Positions 1 to 11,656 of a stretch of 64,000 nucleotides of DNA are shown in pieces. The stretch lies in NCBI GenBank assembly GCA_029959195.1, contig CP114121.1:2480001-2544000 (forward strand), in the 5' to 3' direction. The position numbers were made by a program, and so were the translations under genes. The notes below the pieces were generated by a model. It did no database searches. It worked only from the letters and a program-made list of their open reading frames with translations, and was not told the origin of the DNA. Numbering within the stretch: the stretch's first letter is position 1; each line of letters begins with the position of its first letter. The stretch is from Dictyophora rubrovolvata (taxonomy: Eukaryota > Basidiomycota > Agaricomycetes > Phallales > Phallaceae).

Positions 1-837
1 AGCGTACTACGTCAGCATCTAACTCTGCAGCCCAGAATTATTGAATATTCAGACAAGTGGCTCGAAATTTTGGAGATAAGTAGAAAACAAGCCTAAATTT
101 CAGACTGACCTTTCCATATTTGTAGGGATCAGGCAATGATAAAACAATATGCACGCCGAGCACTGTGATTGAGAGACGCTTGTCGCATGATAATACTTCG
201 TGGGGAATATTTCCAGCTGTATTGTTTCGGTTTTCAAGCCTCCGACATGCCAGGCTTCTTCGTTCAAAGTGACAGGACTTCAGACCATTTTTTCTCAGAG
301 CTGTGGATATCTGTCTGTTTTGCTTCAGATAATATAAACCCGGCGAACTCCACGAGGAGTACAAGATGATATGATCTGAATTCTATGTTGATCTTCAGAT
401 CTATACATTTTTTGAGAAGATAATACGAGCATGGATAACAAAGGAAGACCGCGAGGAGAAAAGTAAGATATTAAACGAGACATAAAGGAACGCGCATAGA
501 AACATTTATCACTTCCCGGAAATGCACACGTAGCCGCGGGAGGCAAATGCAGAGGAGAGAAAAGAATGAATTTCTAGTTCATTGAATCGCTACTAGTCGG
601 GGCGGTTTGCGGCACTGAGACTCTATGAGAATACACATTTCCTGCTTTCACGAGAAAAGAGCACCGTCCCTTGCAATAACACGCTGGGCCTTGATCGCAA
701 TTATTTGAGGATCGGTCCACACCTTCTGGAGGAAACAACTCAGGACACTCGGACGCGCTGGTCAAAAAAATATAGGTGTCTTGATAATTATGGAACCACG
801 GACAAATACTACAATCGGGACGACACATGTTCAAGTG

Positions 838-845
838 CTTAAATA
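838..845 (+). promoter_or_regulatory. TATA-like box of P copy 1
   Basis: CTTAAATA lies about 100 bases before the chosen ATG. Equivalent boxes precede all five P genes at 80-110 bases, which supports both the promoter and the start choice. Confidence 0.5.
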
Positions 846-945
846 CCTGAAGCCACATACGACAAAAGCAACACACCCCAACTTTCACTCTATTCATTAC
901 TTCCCTTGTCTTGATCTTAGAGATTCAGCGTTATATTCAACACTC

Positions 946-2070
946 ATGTTGCGTCCTAGTCGTTCCCCTGCCAAGCTGCCTACTTCTCCCGCCAAGCTAC
1001 CTAGTCGTTCCCCCGCGAAGTTACCTTCTGTTCCAAAATTTGTGAACATGCACTCTCATGCATCTTCTCGCGGACATAAGCATCGAGTTATGCCCGATGC
1101 CTACCTAGAGGCGGCTGTCAAACAAATTGGCGACTCCCTCGTCAATCTTGACTTCGATCAATTCTTCACAATCTTCAAACCACACACCCCAGTTTATCAG
1201 TTCATAACGGAACTGGACTTAGAGTCTTTTAGAGACTCACTTTCAAGGGCATTCCCAGGCGAAGATATGGATTCTTCAAATGTGCAGGACACAATGGACG
1301 CTAAAAACGCGTTGGATGAGGACCTTGTTGCTTTTGACTGCATGTTCAAAAGAATGGAGGATAAAGGACTCGACGTTGGCAATACGCGGAAGTCTTTGGC
1401 TTGGGTTAGAAAACGTAACAGTGAAACATTCGCTAAATTGCCAGAGCCTGAGACGAAGTGGTTTGGTAAGAAATCCCTTGGACTTCCGAACCAAGCCTTT
1501 CCTGCTTTCATCCCGGATACTTATCCGGATGAAGTGACCACCATCAACGTTCCTGTTCCAAGATTTGATCCAGCGAAGGGCTGGCCACAGTCAGAATGTA
1601 ATCGTCATCCTGAGACTTCAAAGTCGGGAAATGCAGCGTCCAAACCCCTGGCTGCAAATAACGGAGCCAATCGAATGGCTCATCTTGACGACCCTCGGGT
1701 CGCCCCACTTCCTACCGTTCCAGGACAAGATGAAAGACAGCGGACCTACGTAAGGTCCAGGAGTGGTGCCATGCCCTCTTCCAATCCCTCTCCCACTCCC
1801 TCTCGGGGGTCGACCCACTCCCGGGCTCACCATGATACCCCTCCTGCGCCTATCTATTACCATCACTCCGTTGCTCCTCCATCGCCTCCCCGCCGACATG
1901 AATGTTATCCAGTTTCATTCTCACCTCAAAGGTCCCACGCAACTTCTTCCTCTCAGCCTCATTATTATCAGGGCTACTATGAAGAATCGGATCCCAACCT
2001 ACCCTTTATTCCTCCTTCCCCATATTCCCAGTCTCCCGACCGTCACAGCCCCAGGCAACGTAGATATTGA
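946..2070 (+). CDS. P-family protein, copy 1 (unknown function)
   Basis: Single-exon gene of about 374 residues; I do not recognise the family. The N-terminus is basic with repeated SPAKLP units. A conserved block of about 130 residues follows, with LEAAVKQI, NLDFDQFFTIF, VYQF, FRDSLSRAFP, GLDVG and SLAWVRKRN stretches, predicted mainly helical. The C-terminal half is rich in Pro, Ser and His and ends with a YYQGYYEES/LPFIPP segment. I chose the ATG at 946 (MLRPSRSP) because four paralogues start with MSR at this point. The open frame does run further upstream, but that part covers a TATA-like CTTAAATA at 838-845. Near-identical mirror copy at 47,583-48,704; this copy has about 12 extra bases just before the ATG. 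No signal peptide or membrane segment is seen. Confidence 0.8.
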   Translation: MLRPSRSPAKLPTSPAKLPSRSPAKLPSVPKFVNMHSHASSRGHKHRVMPDAYLEAAVKQIGDSLVNLDFDQFFTIFKPHTPVYQFITELDLESFRDSLSRAFPGEDMDSSNVQDTMDAKNALDEDLVAFDCMFKRMEDKGLDVGNTRKSLAWVRKRNSETFAKLPEPETKWFGKKSLGLPNQAFPAFIPDTYPDEVTTINVPVPRFDPAKGWPQSECNRHPETSKSGNAASKPLAANNGANRMAHLDDPRVAPLPTVPGQDERQRTYVRSRSGAMPSSNPSPTPSRGSTHSRAHHDTPPAPIYYHHSVAPPSPPRRHECYPVSFSPQRSHATSSSQPHYYQGYYEESDPNLPFIPPSPYSQSPDRHSPRQRRY

Positions 2071-2660
2071 TTGTCCAAGAAGACACATGGCGACTGGCGG
2101 TTGGCTAGTTCTCCATGCAGCTATTCATGTTATCACAGAGTACTTTACACATGCAAATAGTAGTTTTTAGTAACTCTCAAATACCGTACATACATACCTT
2201 CATCCTACAAATATAATGAGCCAAACTCGAAAGTTAAACCCCATCGTAAATATTATATACTGCCATTCTCGACCATCTCTTGATATTGACGAAAATTACC
2301 ATGGGTTATTCGATATTTTAAGTCAGCAACGCAACATGTTGGATTTTGGCAGCAGGGCATTGTGATGACATTTCGCGAAACATCGATGCGCGTCCTTGTT
2401 GGGAGATTACGGGCTATCTTTACATAAATTTGGGTAGGGCTGGCTTGCTTTTCCAGTTTCGATGTTCAAGACATTGTGCGACGAGGTAAGTGATTATTTT
2501 TGCATATAATCCATGATCGCATTTTTGGCAAATCGTGTGAACACAAATGACGGGACTCAACAATGTTTTATAAGGAAAGAAGATCATTTACCAAGAACAC
2601 ATGTAAATTGAGGGCTATAGTATACTGTTCAACATTGGGATTAAACATGATTCATCAACA
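2071..2660. other. spacer, no gene seen
   Basis: AT-rich spacer between the convergent 3' ends of P copy 1 and U copy 1. A stretch near 2,330-2,490 recurs at about 6,440-6,600 and, inverted, near 47,230-47,340, so it belongs to the duplicated unit. No coding signal is seen. Confidence 0.6.
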
Positions 2661-3562
2661 TTAGTTAAGAACATTGTTGTTAACTCGAGACAGGGACGAA
2701 TGCTCAACGTATCCACAAGACAGATAAGTAACCTTGTAACGAACCTTCTCCACAACATCAACATTATACACGACCTGATTCAATGGCGTTTTATCGGTTG
2801 CCAGGCCAGCTCCGAGGTTGCCGTCCTATTATGCAAGTCGACCGTCAAAGATGAGTAACATAAAAATGGTGTTTCACGACTCGGAGGATACTACTTACTC
2901 TATCATTGCTCAAAGTCAGGGACCTGACTTCAATCATGGCTCCTTCCCCAAATTGTACTGTCAAGTTGTCTTTGCCACTCCCATGGCAGGGTGCGATCAA
3001 ATATGCTATATCTCCTTTCTGAGAAATAAATAAACAAGATGAATGAGGATAAACTCGATCCAATGAACTCACTGTCAACTTGTCTTCAGAACGATATCCA
3101 TACCCACGACGAGGATCCAGTGTAAGTAGATCGTGGGGTACCTCCTGGATTGAACCCACGACAATGATTCTTTCCTTGAAAATTTCCTTTGTAAGCCTAT
3201 ACATTGCGTTGTTACTGAGGAGTGGAATATTTCCCCCCTAGTCATCATTAGACTATCGAAAACTTCTCGTATAGGTCCAAATGTTTAAACCCACTGATGC
3301 GCCCTTCCTTATTCTTTGATAAACGTGAAAAACTGTCCCAGATGGGAGTGTTGTGATGCCAGTTGGCCGGATAAAACCAGAGCCTTTAAACGAAATAAAT
3401 GGGATAGGTAGAGTGCTCTCGACCAAATTCCCTTCCTGAATAAAAAAATCATCGAGAAAGTAAGACATAGTATTCAGAAGCAGAGTTTACCTCGAACGCC
3501 GATGGGACTTGAGGTCTGAATTTGGGAGGGCGAGGAATGCTTGCAGGTAAACGGAAAGTCAT
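2661..3562 (-). CDS. U-family small protein, copy 1 (unknown function)
   Basis: Intron-containing gene of about 200 codons in five conserved blocks; I do not recognise the family. Blocks in order: an N-terminus MTFRLPASIPRPPKF up to SAFE; EGNLVEST to GTTLPSGTVFHV; MYRLTKEIFKERIIVVGSI with VPHDLLTL; GDIAYLIAP to GAMIEV; and DGNLGAGLATDKTPLN to the stop. The last four have a beta-rich look. Most introns have clean GT-AG borders, but the phases of blocks 2 and 3 do not match in the simple splice. Block 3 begins with an in-frame ATG in every copy, so two separate small genes are possible. A TATA-like GATATAAAGG precedes the first ATG. Mirror copy at 45,955-46,857. Confidence 0.55.
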
Positions 3563-4668
3563 GAGGAGGGACGTAAATGCAGTTGGAGCTGAGACTTTAA
3601 TGCATTTGTGAAGAGCAGAACACGCCTTTATATCTCGTCTTCCTTCCTGATCAGAAATCGGGGAAGTGTGGTACTCGGATTCCGGAGCGACTAGCACAAA
3701 GAGGGTATCTGGCCAAAGTACAGATCGAATCTCATTTCATCGACCTTCCAGATCCACTTTAGAGCCAAATTGGACATAAATCAAACGGATCTCGTTGTTC
3801 ATGGTGTCTTGGGAGCTCGCGACCAACTCCGAGTATTAATATTACTAAAATGGATACTCAAACTCAAACTCTGGGGAAGAAATCATTTCGAGTTGTGGCA
3901 TGTCCGATTTAAGACACGTCTGAGTTTAATAGAGACTGCACATGTACGCCACAAGCGTATTATCAGAAATTGCAGTTTGAAGATGACATTATCTTGATGG
4001 AAAAATAACGCACAGCTGATTGGAAATGTCGGCACCGTTTCCCCCCAACACATCCATAATCTTGATCCACGAACCGGACAGCGCTAATGAATGAAGTTCT
4101 CAGTGTAATAAAAACCGGCGGGATAAGTCGACCTTGAGAAGCTTTCGAAGGTCGTGGATTGTCGAAAACTCTGGCCAGTGGCTTTTATGGCCAATACTAA
4201 TTGTGTAAGGCCAAACATACCGGCATTATATTTTCCTTAGTCATGTTGTCCATAAGTGGCTTCATTTGGCTCAATGCAGTGCAACACGTGAAAAATACTG
4301 ACCAGCGACCGTGGAAGAGGAGTCAGTTACCGATGCAACTTCTTTTTCTATGATGAGAACGAGATGAAACCGATCAGCTTCGACCGCTTGGCAAAAGTTC
4401 TTTGGCACCGCAGAAATGGCCTGAAAATGAATTAAGATTATCAAGCCATATGCCGAACCAGACCTAATCTTGATGAAATGGATGCAAGGTCAATTTGCCT
4501 CGCAATTTTTATGTTGTATTCTCGATTTGTATATTTGAAGAAATATATGCTGGGCGCACATTTACCAAGATACAGACCCAAAAATAGCCATTATGGACCT
4601 AACACCTTGTACACACGCAGACTCCATAAAATTCTGGTAGAACAAAAAATATTGAGTACTCATACTTT
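3563..4668. other. spacer with kinase-end relic
   Basis: No intact gene. The part near 4,560-4,650 resembles the 3' end of the neighbouring kinases (the LYTR..LRR region) in decayed form. The part near 4,280-4,430 matches segments near 7,600-7,700, 11,400-11,530 and, inverted, 45,000-45,200. It appears to be debris of an older tandem array. Confidence 0.5.
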
Positions 4669-6231
4669 CTAGCTTAAAAATGTCTTCAACGCCCTAATGG
4701 ACCGTCTAACGTACGTGACAAACCGAATACCCCAGTATGTCGTGCATAGCCGTCGCAGAGTTCTGGTATACAAACTTGGCATCGGAGCACGGAGGCTGCT
4801 CCATTTGGTCAAAAATTCATCGGGAAGGCCATGCCATCGATCGTGTTCCCCCGGTTTCCAGCCATGAATATACGTACGTGGGGTGACACTAGTTGCAAGC
4901 TGAATTGGTGTCAACTCTCCGTACATTTGTTCGAAGAAAGTGAGAGCTTGTGAGGAATTAAATCTTCGATCTAGATTATCTGTGATTAAACTATCAAGAA
5001 AGGGGGCTAACATCGGGACTATTGGGATACAATGCTGTTTGCATGTCAACGGTTGATACACATGTATAGCTTATGGACGTCACCTGAAAGTATATGCACA
5101 GTTTGATACCGATACATCCCATTTCAAAAGGAAGGGGTCGTAATCGAGCTCCCCCTGACGTGTATCATTTGGCCGTGTTATATTTGTGATCTCAAAGGAT
5201 CTCCAAGACGGTAGACGCCGCTCTTCGGAGGAAAGCATCAGGGACAGGTCGAAATCAAAAATGGCAAATATCAATTTTCCTTCTGATAGCAATAGAGGTC
5301 GCAACCAGTTGTCACGTCTAATACGCCCATAGCAGCCAAAGTGATTGACTAGAATATTTGCTTCTGTTAAATCCTATTCAAAAAGGCTATTTCAATTAAT
5401 GATCCTCAATAGATTCACTGACTTACGCGGTGGATAATCCAGTGTGTGTGAAGAAAGTTTACCCCCTACAGTAATCCAAGGTCAGGAAAATCAAGGTATA
5501 TAGATATTGGAATCACCTTCAAAAGGCAATGAATAAACCTCATAATTTGTTCAATTGTATGGAGTTCGCATGGACTCTCGCCCCACCTGAAAAATGTCAA
5601 AACGGTCTCCAGCGTAAGAAACAGGTACGCACCTGGGCATGATAGCGAAGGATTGACCTCTATATTCGAGGATGTCAATAATCGGAAGTATGCAATTTTT
5701 TTCAGCTTCTTCTTTGTGCTCGTATAACCATCGATTGATGCGTTTTTCCTCCGTGTCTTCCAGTACCTCAAGTCTCTTGATCGCTACATGTCGACCTTGG
5801 CGGTCTTGTGCGAAGCAGATCTTCGTCTATTGAAACGTCAGATTATGTACATGAGAGGAAGAAGTACTGACTGTAAGGTTAGCCTGAAATAGGTGTGGAA
5901 CCTCATAGGGGTTGTTACCGCCGTAGTAAGCATACGGCCATTCAGGTGGTTCATCCTTGCGTCCGTGCGCACCGGTCCACTTGAACATATCATCTTCAGT
6001 CTTATTTAATGGTTGACAAACGCCCCATTCCTTCAACGCATAAAGCGTGTATCCTTGTTCCAAAAACCAATCACGCAACTCTTCCCAAATACCAATGATT
6101 TCGGCATTTTTAGCACGCAACGCTTCTTCAGTCTGTTTATGACAATTATGAGGTACGTTGAGATATATATGATTGTGACTTACATAGTCATCCAAATAAA
6201 CGGGTTTTTCGCGTTTACGAAACCAGAACAT
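4669..6231 (-). pseudogene. FunK1-like protein kinase, copy A, frameshifted
   Basis: Multi-exon kinase of the same build as copy E. N-terminus MFWFRKREKPVYLDD; then EIIGIWEELRDWF, a PPEWPYAYYGG motif, a kinase lobe with KVCFAQD..GRHVAIKRL (beta-3 Lys), the HR|D catalytic loop split by an intron, and DFDLSLML in place of DFG. Compared with copies B and E, one base is missing near 5,130 in the DYDPFLFEMG segment. This shifts the frame before the last exon, so the C-terminal lobe would be lost. I chose the ATG at 6,231 (MFWF) by comparison with the paralogues; a longer open frame starts only with GTG. Probably a recent pseudogene, unless the base is a sequencing error. Confidence 0.75.
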
Positions 6232-6269
6232 ATGGTGCACAAGAGTTTGAGAGTACGAAGTTCAAAAGT

Positions 6270-6360
6270 AACCAACAACGAACGTAACGCGCGCCACGAT
6301 AACGTGACGTGATCGGTCCTGAATTCTGCCCGGCACTCTTCGGCTTGGGCTTGGACATAA
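6270..6360 (-). promoter_or_regulatory. conserved kinase promoter block, copy A
   Basis: Upstream of kinase A there is a GTAACGCGCGCCAC stretch followed by AACGTGACGTGATCGGTCC and CGGCACTCTTCGGCTTGGG. The same order of elements lies upstream of kinases B, C and E. TGACGTGA resembles a bZIP/CRE core. Confidence 0.5.
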
Positions 6361-6775
6361 AGCGCTTAATCGTAAAAACGACCTGTGTCTTTTTCTGTTC
6401 GCCCTAATGAAGTTTACGACAATTATCACAGTGTTATTCAACATTGTAACACAATATATTGGAATTCTGGCAGCAAAGCAATCCTGTAGTGACGACGTTA
6501 TGCAAAGCATCGATGTCTCTTCTTAAGAAGAGTTTATCGTTGCGTACAACTAACTCACTTTTCTGAATCCAGTTTCGATATTCAAGGCATCGTTCGATAG
6601 TGAGCCGTGTTTTTTTTATAATCGAATCCCTGGTAAATTGAGCAGACACAAATAATGGTACACAACAATGTTTTATCTCTCTAAAAAAGGTTAATATTTG
6701 AAAGAAGCAAAACACATGTATATTGACAGCTATAGTATGCTGTTAGACATTCAAGTTAACCACGATTCAGCAATA

Positions 6776-7308
6776 TTATCTAAGAACATTGGTATTAATT
6801 CCGTTGAGCAATTCATGCTCAATGTATCCAGAAGACAGATAAGTAGCCTTGTAACGAACTTCCTTGATAACATCAGCATTATATATTACATGATTTAAAG
6901 GTGTTTTATCCGTTGCCAAACCAGGTCCGAAGTTACCGTCCAAAGTGCGGCCTGAGGTCTATCATGCCGGCCGACGGTCAGAACTGAGTGGAATGAAGGG
7001 AATAAGATGGTTTCCAATACGTACTCTATTGCTCAAAGGCTGAGACTTGATTTTAATCATGGTCCCTGCTGGGAATTGCGTAGACAAGTTGTCAGAACTG
7101 ATTCCCCCACGGGATGCCATTAAATATGCTATGGCCCCTTGCTAGGAAGTATTGGGTGATGAAGTGGGGCGAACTTCGCTAATGAACTCACTTTCCATAT
7201 GGTTCCAGAACGGCTTCCATCACGAGTAATTGAATCGTGAGGTACCCCCTGGATCGAACCGACGACGACGATTTCCTCCTTTATGATTTGCTTTGTAAGT
7301 CTATACAT
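6776..7308 (-). pseudogene. U-family gene, copy 2, lacking 5' exons
   Basis: Keeps only blocks 3-5 of the U family, starting at MYRLTKQIIKEEIVVVGSI and ending with LLNGINTNVLR and a stop. Blocks 1 and 2 are absent, and upstream sequence is unlike the other copies. The retained parts stay mostly open, so this could be either a truncated copy or evidence that block 3 starts its own gene. Confidence 0.55.
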
Positions 7309-7886
7309 ACATATCTAACTCCATGAACCGGACAGCGCTCATAATAGAGCATTTAGGTCTAAAGTTCTCATCGGTATAAAAAAAATGATGAAGTGACACA
7401 TGACAATCACCCATGGTCTGAATCTTTTCAAGCAAGTATCTCTTCTGTTTAGACGGCAAAATTGACCCTACCAGTGCAAAGCTTTATCAATGAACTGCCA
7501 ACTTTTCTTTGCCAATGGCTTTATGGCCGATGCATAAATATAATCCCGAGATGAATTTTTTTTAGTCATGTTGTCCAGAAGGACTTCACCGGGAACCCTG
7601 AATGCAGTGCAAAATGTAGACAATACTGGTCATAAAAAAGAAGTCAGTTAGGACCGATACGAACTTCTTTGTTCAGGGTGAGAATGAGATGAAACCCATG
7701 CAAGGGCGTGCATGGCTATAATTACTTTATATTCATGCTTCGGAAATTACTGGGCGCGTGTCCTTTTTCCGGTTATGGCAAATAGAAAAAAAATGTTTTC
7801 TAAACGATCGCCTAACGCCTCGTGCCAGCCACAATCCCAACAGATTGTACATACGTGTGGAGAAATTTTGGTAGAACAGAGAACAA
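7309..7886. other. spacer with kinase-end relic
   Basis: Non-coding spacer of the duplicated unit. Segments near 7,320-7,500 and 7,600-7,700 recur at about 4,060-4,420. The stretch 7,800-7,880 resembles a decayed kinase 3' end. No gene is seen. Confidence 0.5.
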
Positions 7887-9474
7887 TTAACGACTTGTAT
7901 TTTTCCAACTTGAAAAAAATGTCTCCAACGCTCTAATGGTCCGCCTTGTGTACATGACAAACCGTATACCCCAGTATGTCGTACATAGCCGTTGCAGAGT
8001 TCTGGTATACAAACTTGGCATCGGAGCACGGAAGCTGCTCCATTTTGTCAGGAATTCATCGGGAAGACCATGCCATCGGTCGTGTGCCCCCGGTTCCCAG
8101 CCATCAATATACGTGCGTGGGATGACACTAGTCGCAAGCTGAGTTGGGGTCAACTCTCCGTACATTTCTTCAAAGAAAGCGAGAGCTTGAGAGGAAGTAA
8201 ATCTTCGATCCAAATTATCTGTTATTAGACTATCCAGGAAGGGGGCTAACATCGGGACCACTGGGATACAATGCTGTCTGCATGTCGATGGTTGATACAC
8301 ATGTATAATTCACGGACCGCACCTGATAGTATATGCACAATTGGATACCAATACATCCCATTTCGAATAGGAAGGGGTCGTAATCGAGCTCCCCCTGACG
8401 CGTATCATTTGGCCGTGTTATATTTGTGATCTCAAAGGATCTCCAAGACGGTAGACGCCGCTCTTCAGATGAGAGCATTAGGGATAGATCGAAATCAAAA
8501 ATGGCAAACGTCAATTTTCCTTCTGATTGCAATATAGGTCGCAACCAGTTGCCATATTCCGTACGGCCATAGCAGCCAAAATGATTTACGAGAATATTTG
8601 CTTCTGTTAAATCCTATACAAAAGTACTACTCAATTAATGATCCTTCATATTGATTCATTGACTTACACGGTGGATAATCCAGTGTGTGTGAAGAAAGTT
8701 TACCCCCTACCGTATTCCAAGGTCAGGAAAATCAAGGTAGATAGACAATTTTTACCTTCAAGAGGCAATGAATAAATTTCATAATTTCTCCGATTGTATG
8801 AAGCTCGCATGGGCTCTCACCCCACCTAGGGCGTGTCAAAACAGCCTTAGCGCAAAAAACAGGGGCGCACCTGGGCATGATAGCAAATACTTGATCTCTA
8901 TATTCGAGGATTTCAATGATCGGGAGTATGCAATTTTTTTCGGCTTCTTCTTTGTGCTCGTATAACCATCGGTTGATGCGTTCTTCCTCCGTGTCTTCTA
9001 GTACCTCCAGTCTCTTGATCGCTACATGCCGACCTTGACGGTCTTGTGCGAAGCAGACTTTGGTCTTCGCAAAGGTCAAAAAATATGCATGTATGTGAAA
9101 ATGGACATTTACAGTGAGATTAGCCTGGAATGGGTGAGGGACACGGTAGGGGTTATCCCCGCCATAGTAAGCATACGGCCATTCTGGTGGTTCATCCTTG
9201 CGTCCGTGGGCGCCAGACCACTTGAACCTATCATCATCAGTCTTTATTAATGGTTGACTAGCACCCGAGCTTTTTAGCTCGTAAAGCGTGTATCCCTGTC
9301 CCGAAAACCAATCACGCAATTCTTCCCAAATACCAATAATTTCGGCATTTTTAGCAACCACCGCTTCTACAGACTGTTTATAACAATTTTGAGGTGCCCT
9401 AAGATGTATGATAGTGACTGACTTACACCATCATTCAAACAAACGGGTTGATCGTGTTTCCGAAACCAAAACAT
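7887..9474 (-). CDS. FunK1-like protein kinase, copy B
   Basis: Atypical serine/threonine-type kinase of about 420 residues, apparently intact across its exons. It starts with MFWFRKHDQPVCL; then come a conserved amino-terminal domain (EIIGIWEELRDWFSGQGYTL, FKWSGAHGRKDEPPEWPYA) and the kinase lobe. A canonical Gly-rich loop is not obvious. Visible motifs are HVAIKRLEVLED (Lys and alpha-C region), INRWLYEHKEEA, MKFIHCLLK, FLHTHWIIHR|DLTEANILVNHFG (catalytic Asp and Asn; an intron falls between R and D) and FAIFDFDLSLML (metal-binding Asp). The C-lobe carries FRAPMPSLYTRTLQRL. HRD and the DFD in place of DFG suggest the basidiomycete-expanded FunK1 or a related agaric-specific group, but I cannot place it firmly. 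The upstream promoter block is shared with its paralogues. Confidence 0.75.
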
Positions 9475-9509
9475 ATGGTGCAGAATTGGTGCAGAGTCTG
9501 AGAGTACGA

Positions 9510-9625
9510 AGCTCAAAAGCAACCAACGTCACAACACGCAACGCGGTGTGATGCGCGTCGCAATAACGTGACGTGATCGGTCCCGAGTTCCGCTGTCCGG
9601 CACTCTTCGGCTTGGGCTTAACAAG
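9510..9625 (-). promoter_or_regulatory. conserved kinase promoter block, copy B
   Basis: Contains a TGATGCGCGTCGCAATAACG stretch, then GTGACGTGATCGGTCC and GTCCGGCACTCTTCGGC. Sits 40-150 bases upstream of the kinase B ATG and matches the other kinase promoters in order and spacing. Confidence 0.55.
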
Positions 9626-11583
9626 GCATAGAAGTAGAAATGACTGCTGTCTGTTCGCAGCAACTGTCCAGTGCTTTCCACGCGGGGCATTTTTGATCGC
9701 GATAAGCCATTGTTGTTACAGGGACGATTCGAAGCATTGATAATGATATAATGATAAAAAAATTAGTTTGGACATGTCGGAGCATGTTGCATGAGTCTCG
9801 AATCCCCATAAACAGGACTTCTTGACACATGGGTTTCATGCCCAGCCATTCTTCTACTTTCTTGGTTTTGACGGTGAGAATGACTTCTATATTTTTGCAC
9901 ATACATAGATCACCCCTTCAGAAATATGTACACCCGTGACCCAATTATTATAAGCTCGACGTAATAAAATTTGTGCCTCACATGTAAGTAAAAGCCCACA
10001 TCGATTTCTGCCACCCACTCGTAAAATCAATTTCCTGTTCTTCTCGACATAACATAGTAAGAGCTTGTCTGTTATGAAAAAGTATACTCCCTCATACTAG
10101 GACTCTAGGAGCCAGTACAATCATATCTGTTTGAAACGATCGGTTATGTCTACTTAGATACATTGGGGATTCTGAGAATGATTTTTCCGTACAATTCGCG
10201 ACGGACCTTAATTAAGGTCACAAAAAAAGAATCGTAACTAATATGATGTCAGATACAATTTGGCGAGAAAAAGACCAAAAGTGTATTGGACGGTATTTTG
10301 ATGAAGCCATTGCTGCAGCAGGCCGGGTAAATACGAAGCATCTATGAAAATATAAGTCTGTGAAGTAATTTATCAGAGTACGGAGGATGTATTATCTCAC
10401 TCATTTTCTATTAAAATTTTCATTGTGACGTGGGTTCTCCGAGTCAGGAGCACTTCGAAAGCAATTGATTGAGGACAATTCGCGGTTTCCCTCTCGGCTT
10501 TACAAATGTCTGGAAAATCTCGGGTCCAAATCGGGTCCAAATTTATCATGCTATGAGCGCATTCCATTCACCATAATGGATATTCGTGCGAATACACTGT
10601 TTCTCAGGTTATCAGATCAGATCAAACTGTTGTTCATATTGGGGTGCTTCCCCACACAGTGTAAATTTTGCTGCTGCAGTCGTCCGAAAATTTATTGAAA
10701 TTAATGTAAGGAAGTATTTGAAGAGCTTACCGTACAACGTACAATCTAGTTATTCAATAAGTCAGAACTAATTGGTCATCTGTTGATGATACCTTATCTT
10801 CCTCAAGAATATTTCCAATGAAACATTCCGGAAAAAGAGCTGGACACTTATTTGGGGATAGCGCTTCGAAGCATTTTAAGAATTTCCGGTGATCACCGAT
10901 GCAGTGCCAGATCCTGCGGGATCCGGGCATCGTTCAACAACCATGAGTTTAAACCCTTCCTGTGCACCGGCGCGATATATGTAAGACTCGCTTCTAGATC
11001 CGGGTGCCAACGCTTCTTAACTTCAGATTACGGCAATTCAGGTGTCGACACGATGGAAGGAAATCGGACGGCCAAAACTGGTGTCCGAATGCAAACGATC
11101 AGGGTAGTGGGATGTGAGAACTGACCTTATTCATTTTAAGGCACTCTGAACTTTGACAAGTACTTCTTGAATATTTTTCCGATTGTTAATTGCATTGCCT
11201 CAAGGTTCGAACTCCTGAGTCCATTGACTAAATTAAACGAACAAGCTTCGGAGGAAGCAGTTGTTTTTCATTCCAAACGGTTATGAGGTCTCTTCGACTT
11301 GATTCTACACAATTATCTTGATATTTATCCCTAAATTTCGGGACAGAAAACGGCCTTGCAAAAGTTTTTATGGACCTCTCCAATGTCTGTTCATTGCAAA
11401 CTTGAACGCAGCTTTCCACGTGAAAAATACTGGAGAACCAGTTACCAATACTGTCAATGCCGGCTTCGACGTCCTGCCCAAAGCTCTGTGGCACCAAAGA
11501 AGCGGCCCAGATGGCTTCAGCGAAAATTGAATGTATTAAGCAAGATATCTCATTGCAATGTTATGTGAATGAGTGAACAAAGT
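9626..11583. other. relic-rich spacer, mirrored at about 41,150-43,030
   Basis: No intact gene. The segment is almost the same, in reverse complement, in the right arm, down to short open frames such as 9,618-9,902 (-) and 42,723-42,935 (+). Those frames are probably open by chance, since no family is recognisable. It includes a decayed actin exon at 10,160-10,330 and a region near 10,450-10,900 that also recurs near 31,280-31,700. Confidence 0.6.
10160..10330 (-). pseudogene. decayed actin exon fragment, left copy
   Basis: The reverse complement contains an intron-acceptor-like TTAG followed by sequence that translates near YDS, then a shifted stretch, then RRELYGKIIL. This matches [22 protein letters not shown] of the two actin genes, with several changes. 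Mirror copy at about 42,290-42,480. A solitary remnant of an actin gene that once sat beside the kinase unit. Confidence 0.65.
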
Positions 11584-11656
11584 TCATGTCGCACCGCAGA
11601 TGCTAGAATAATTTTTTCGGCGTATGCCTAGTTTGAAAAAAACAAAACCTTCAACC

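Noticed and set aside
781-945. Upstream extension of P copy 1 (and the same in copies 3 and 4)
   Set aside because: It covers the TATA-like box and 5' leader, and the shorter MSR/MLR start is shared by all five copies.
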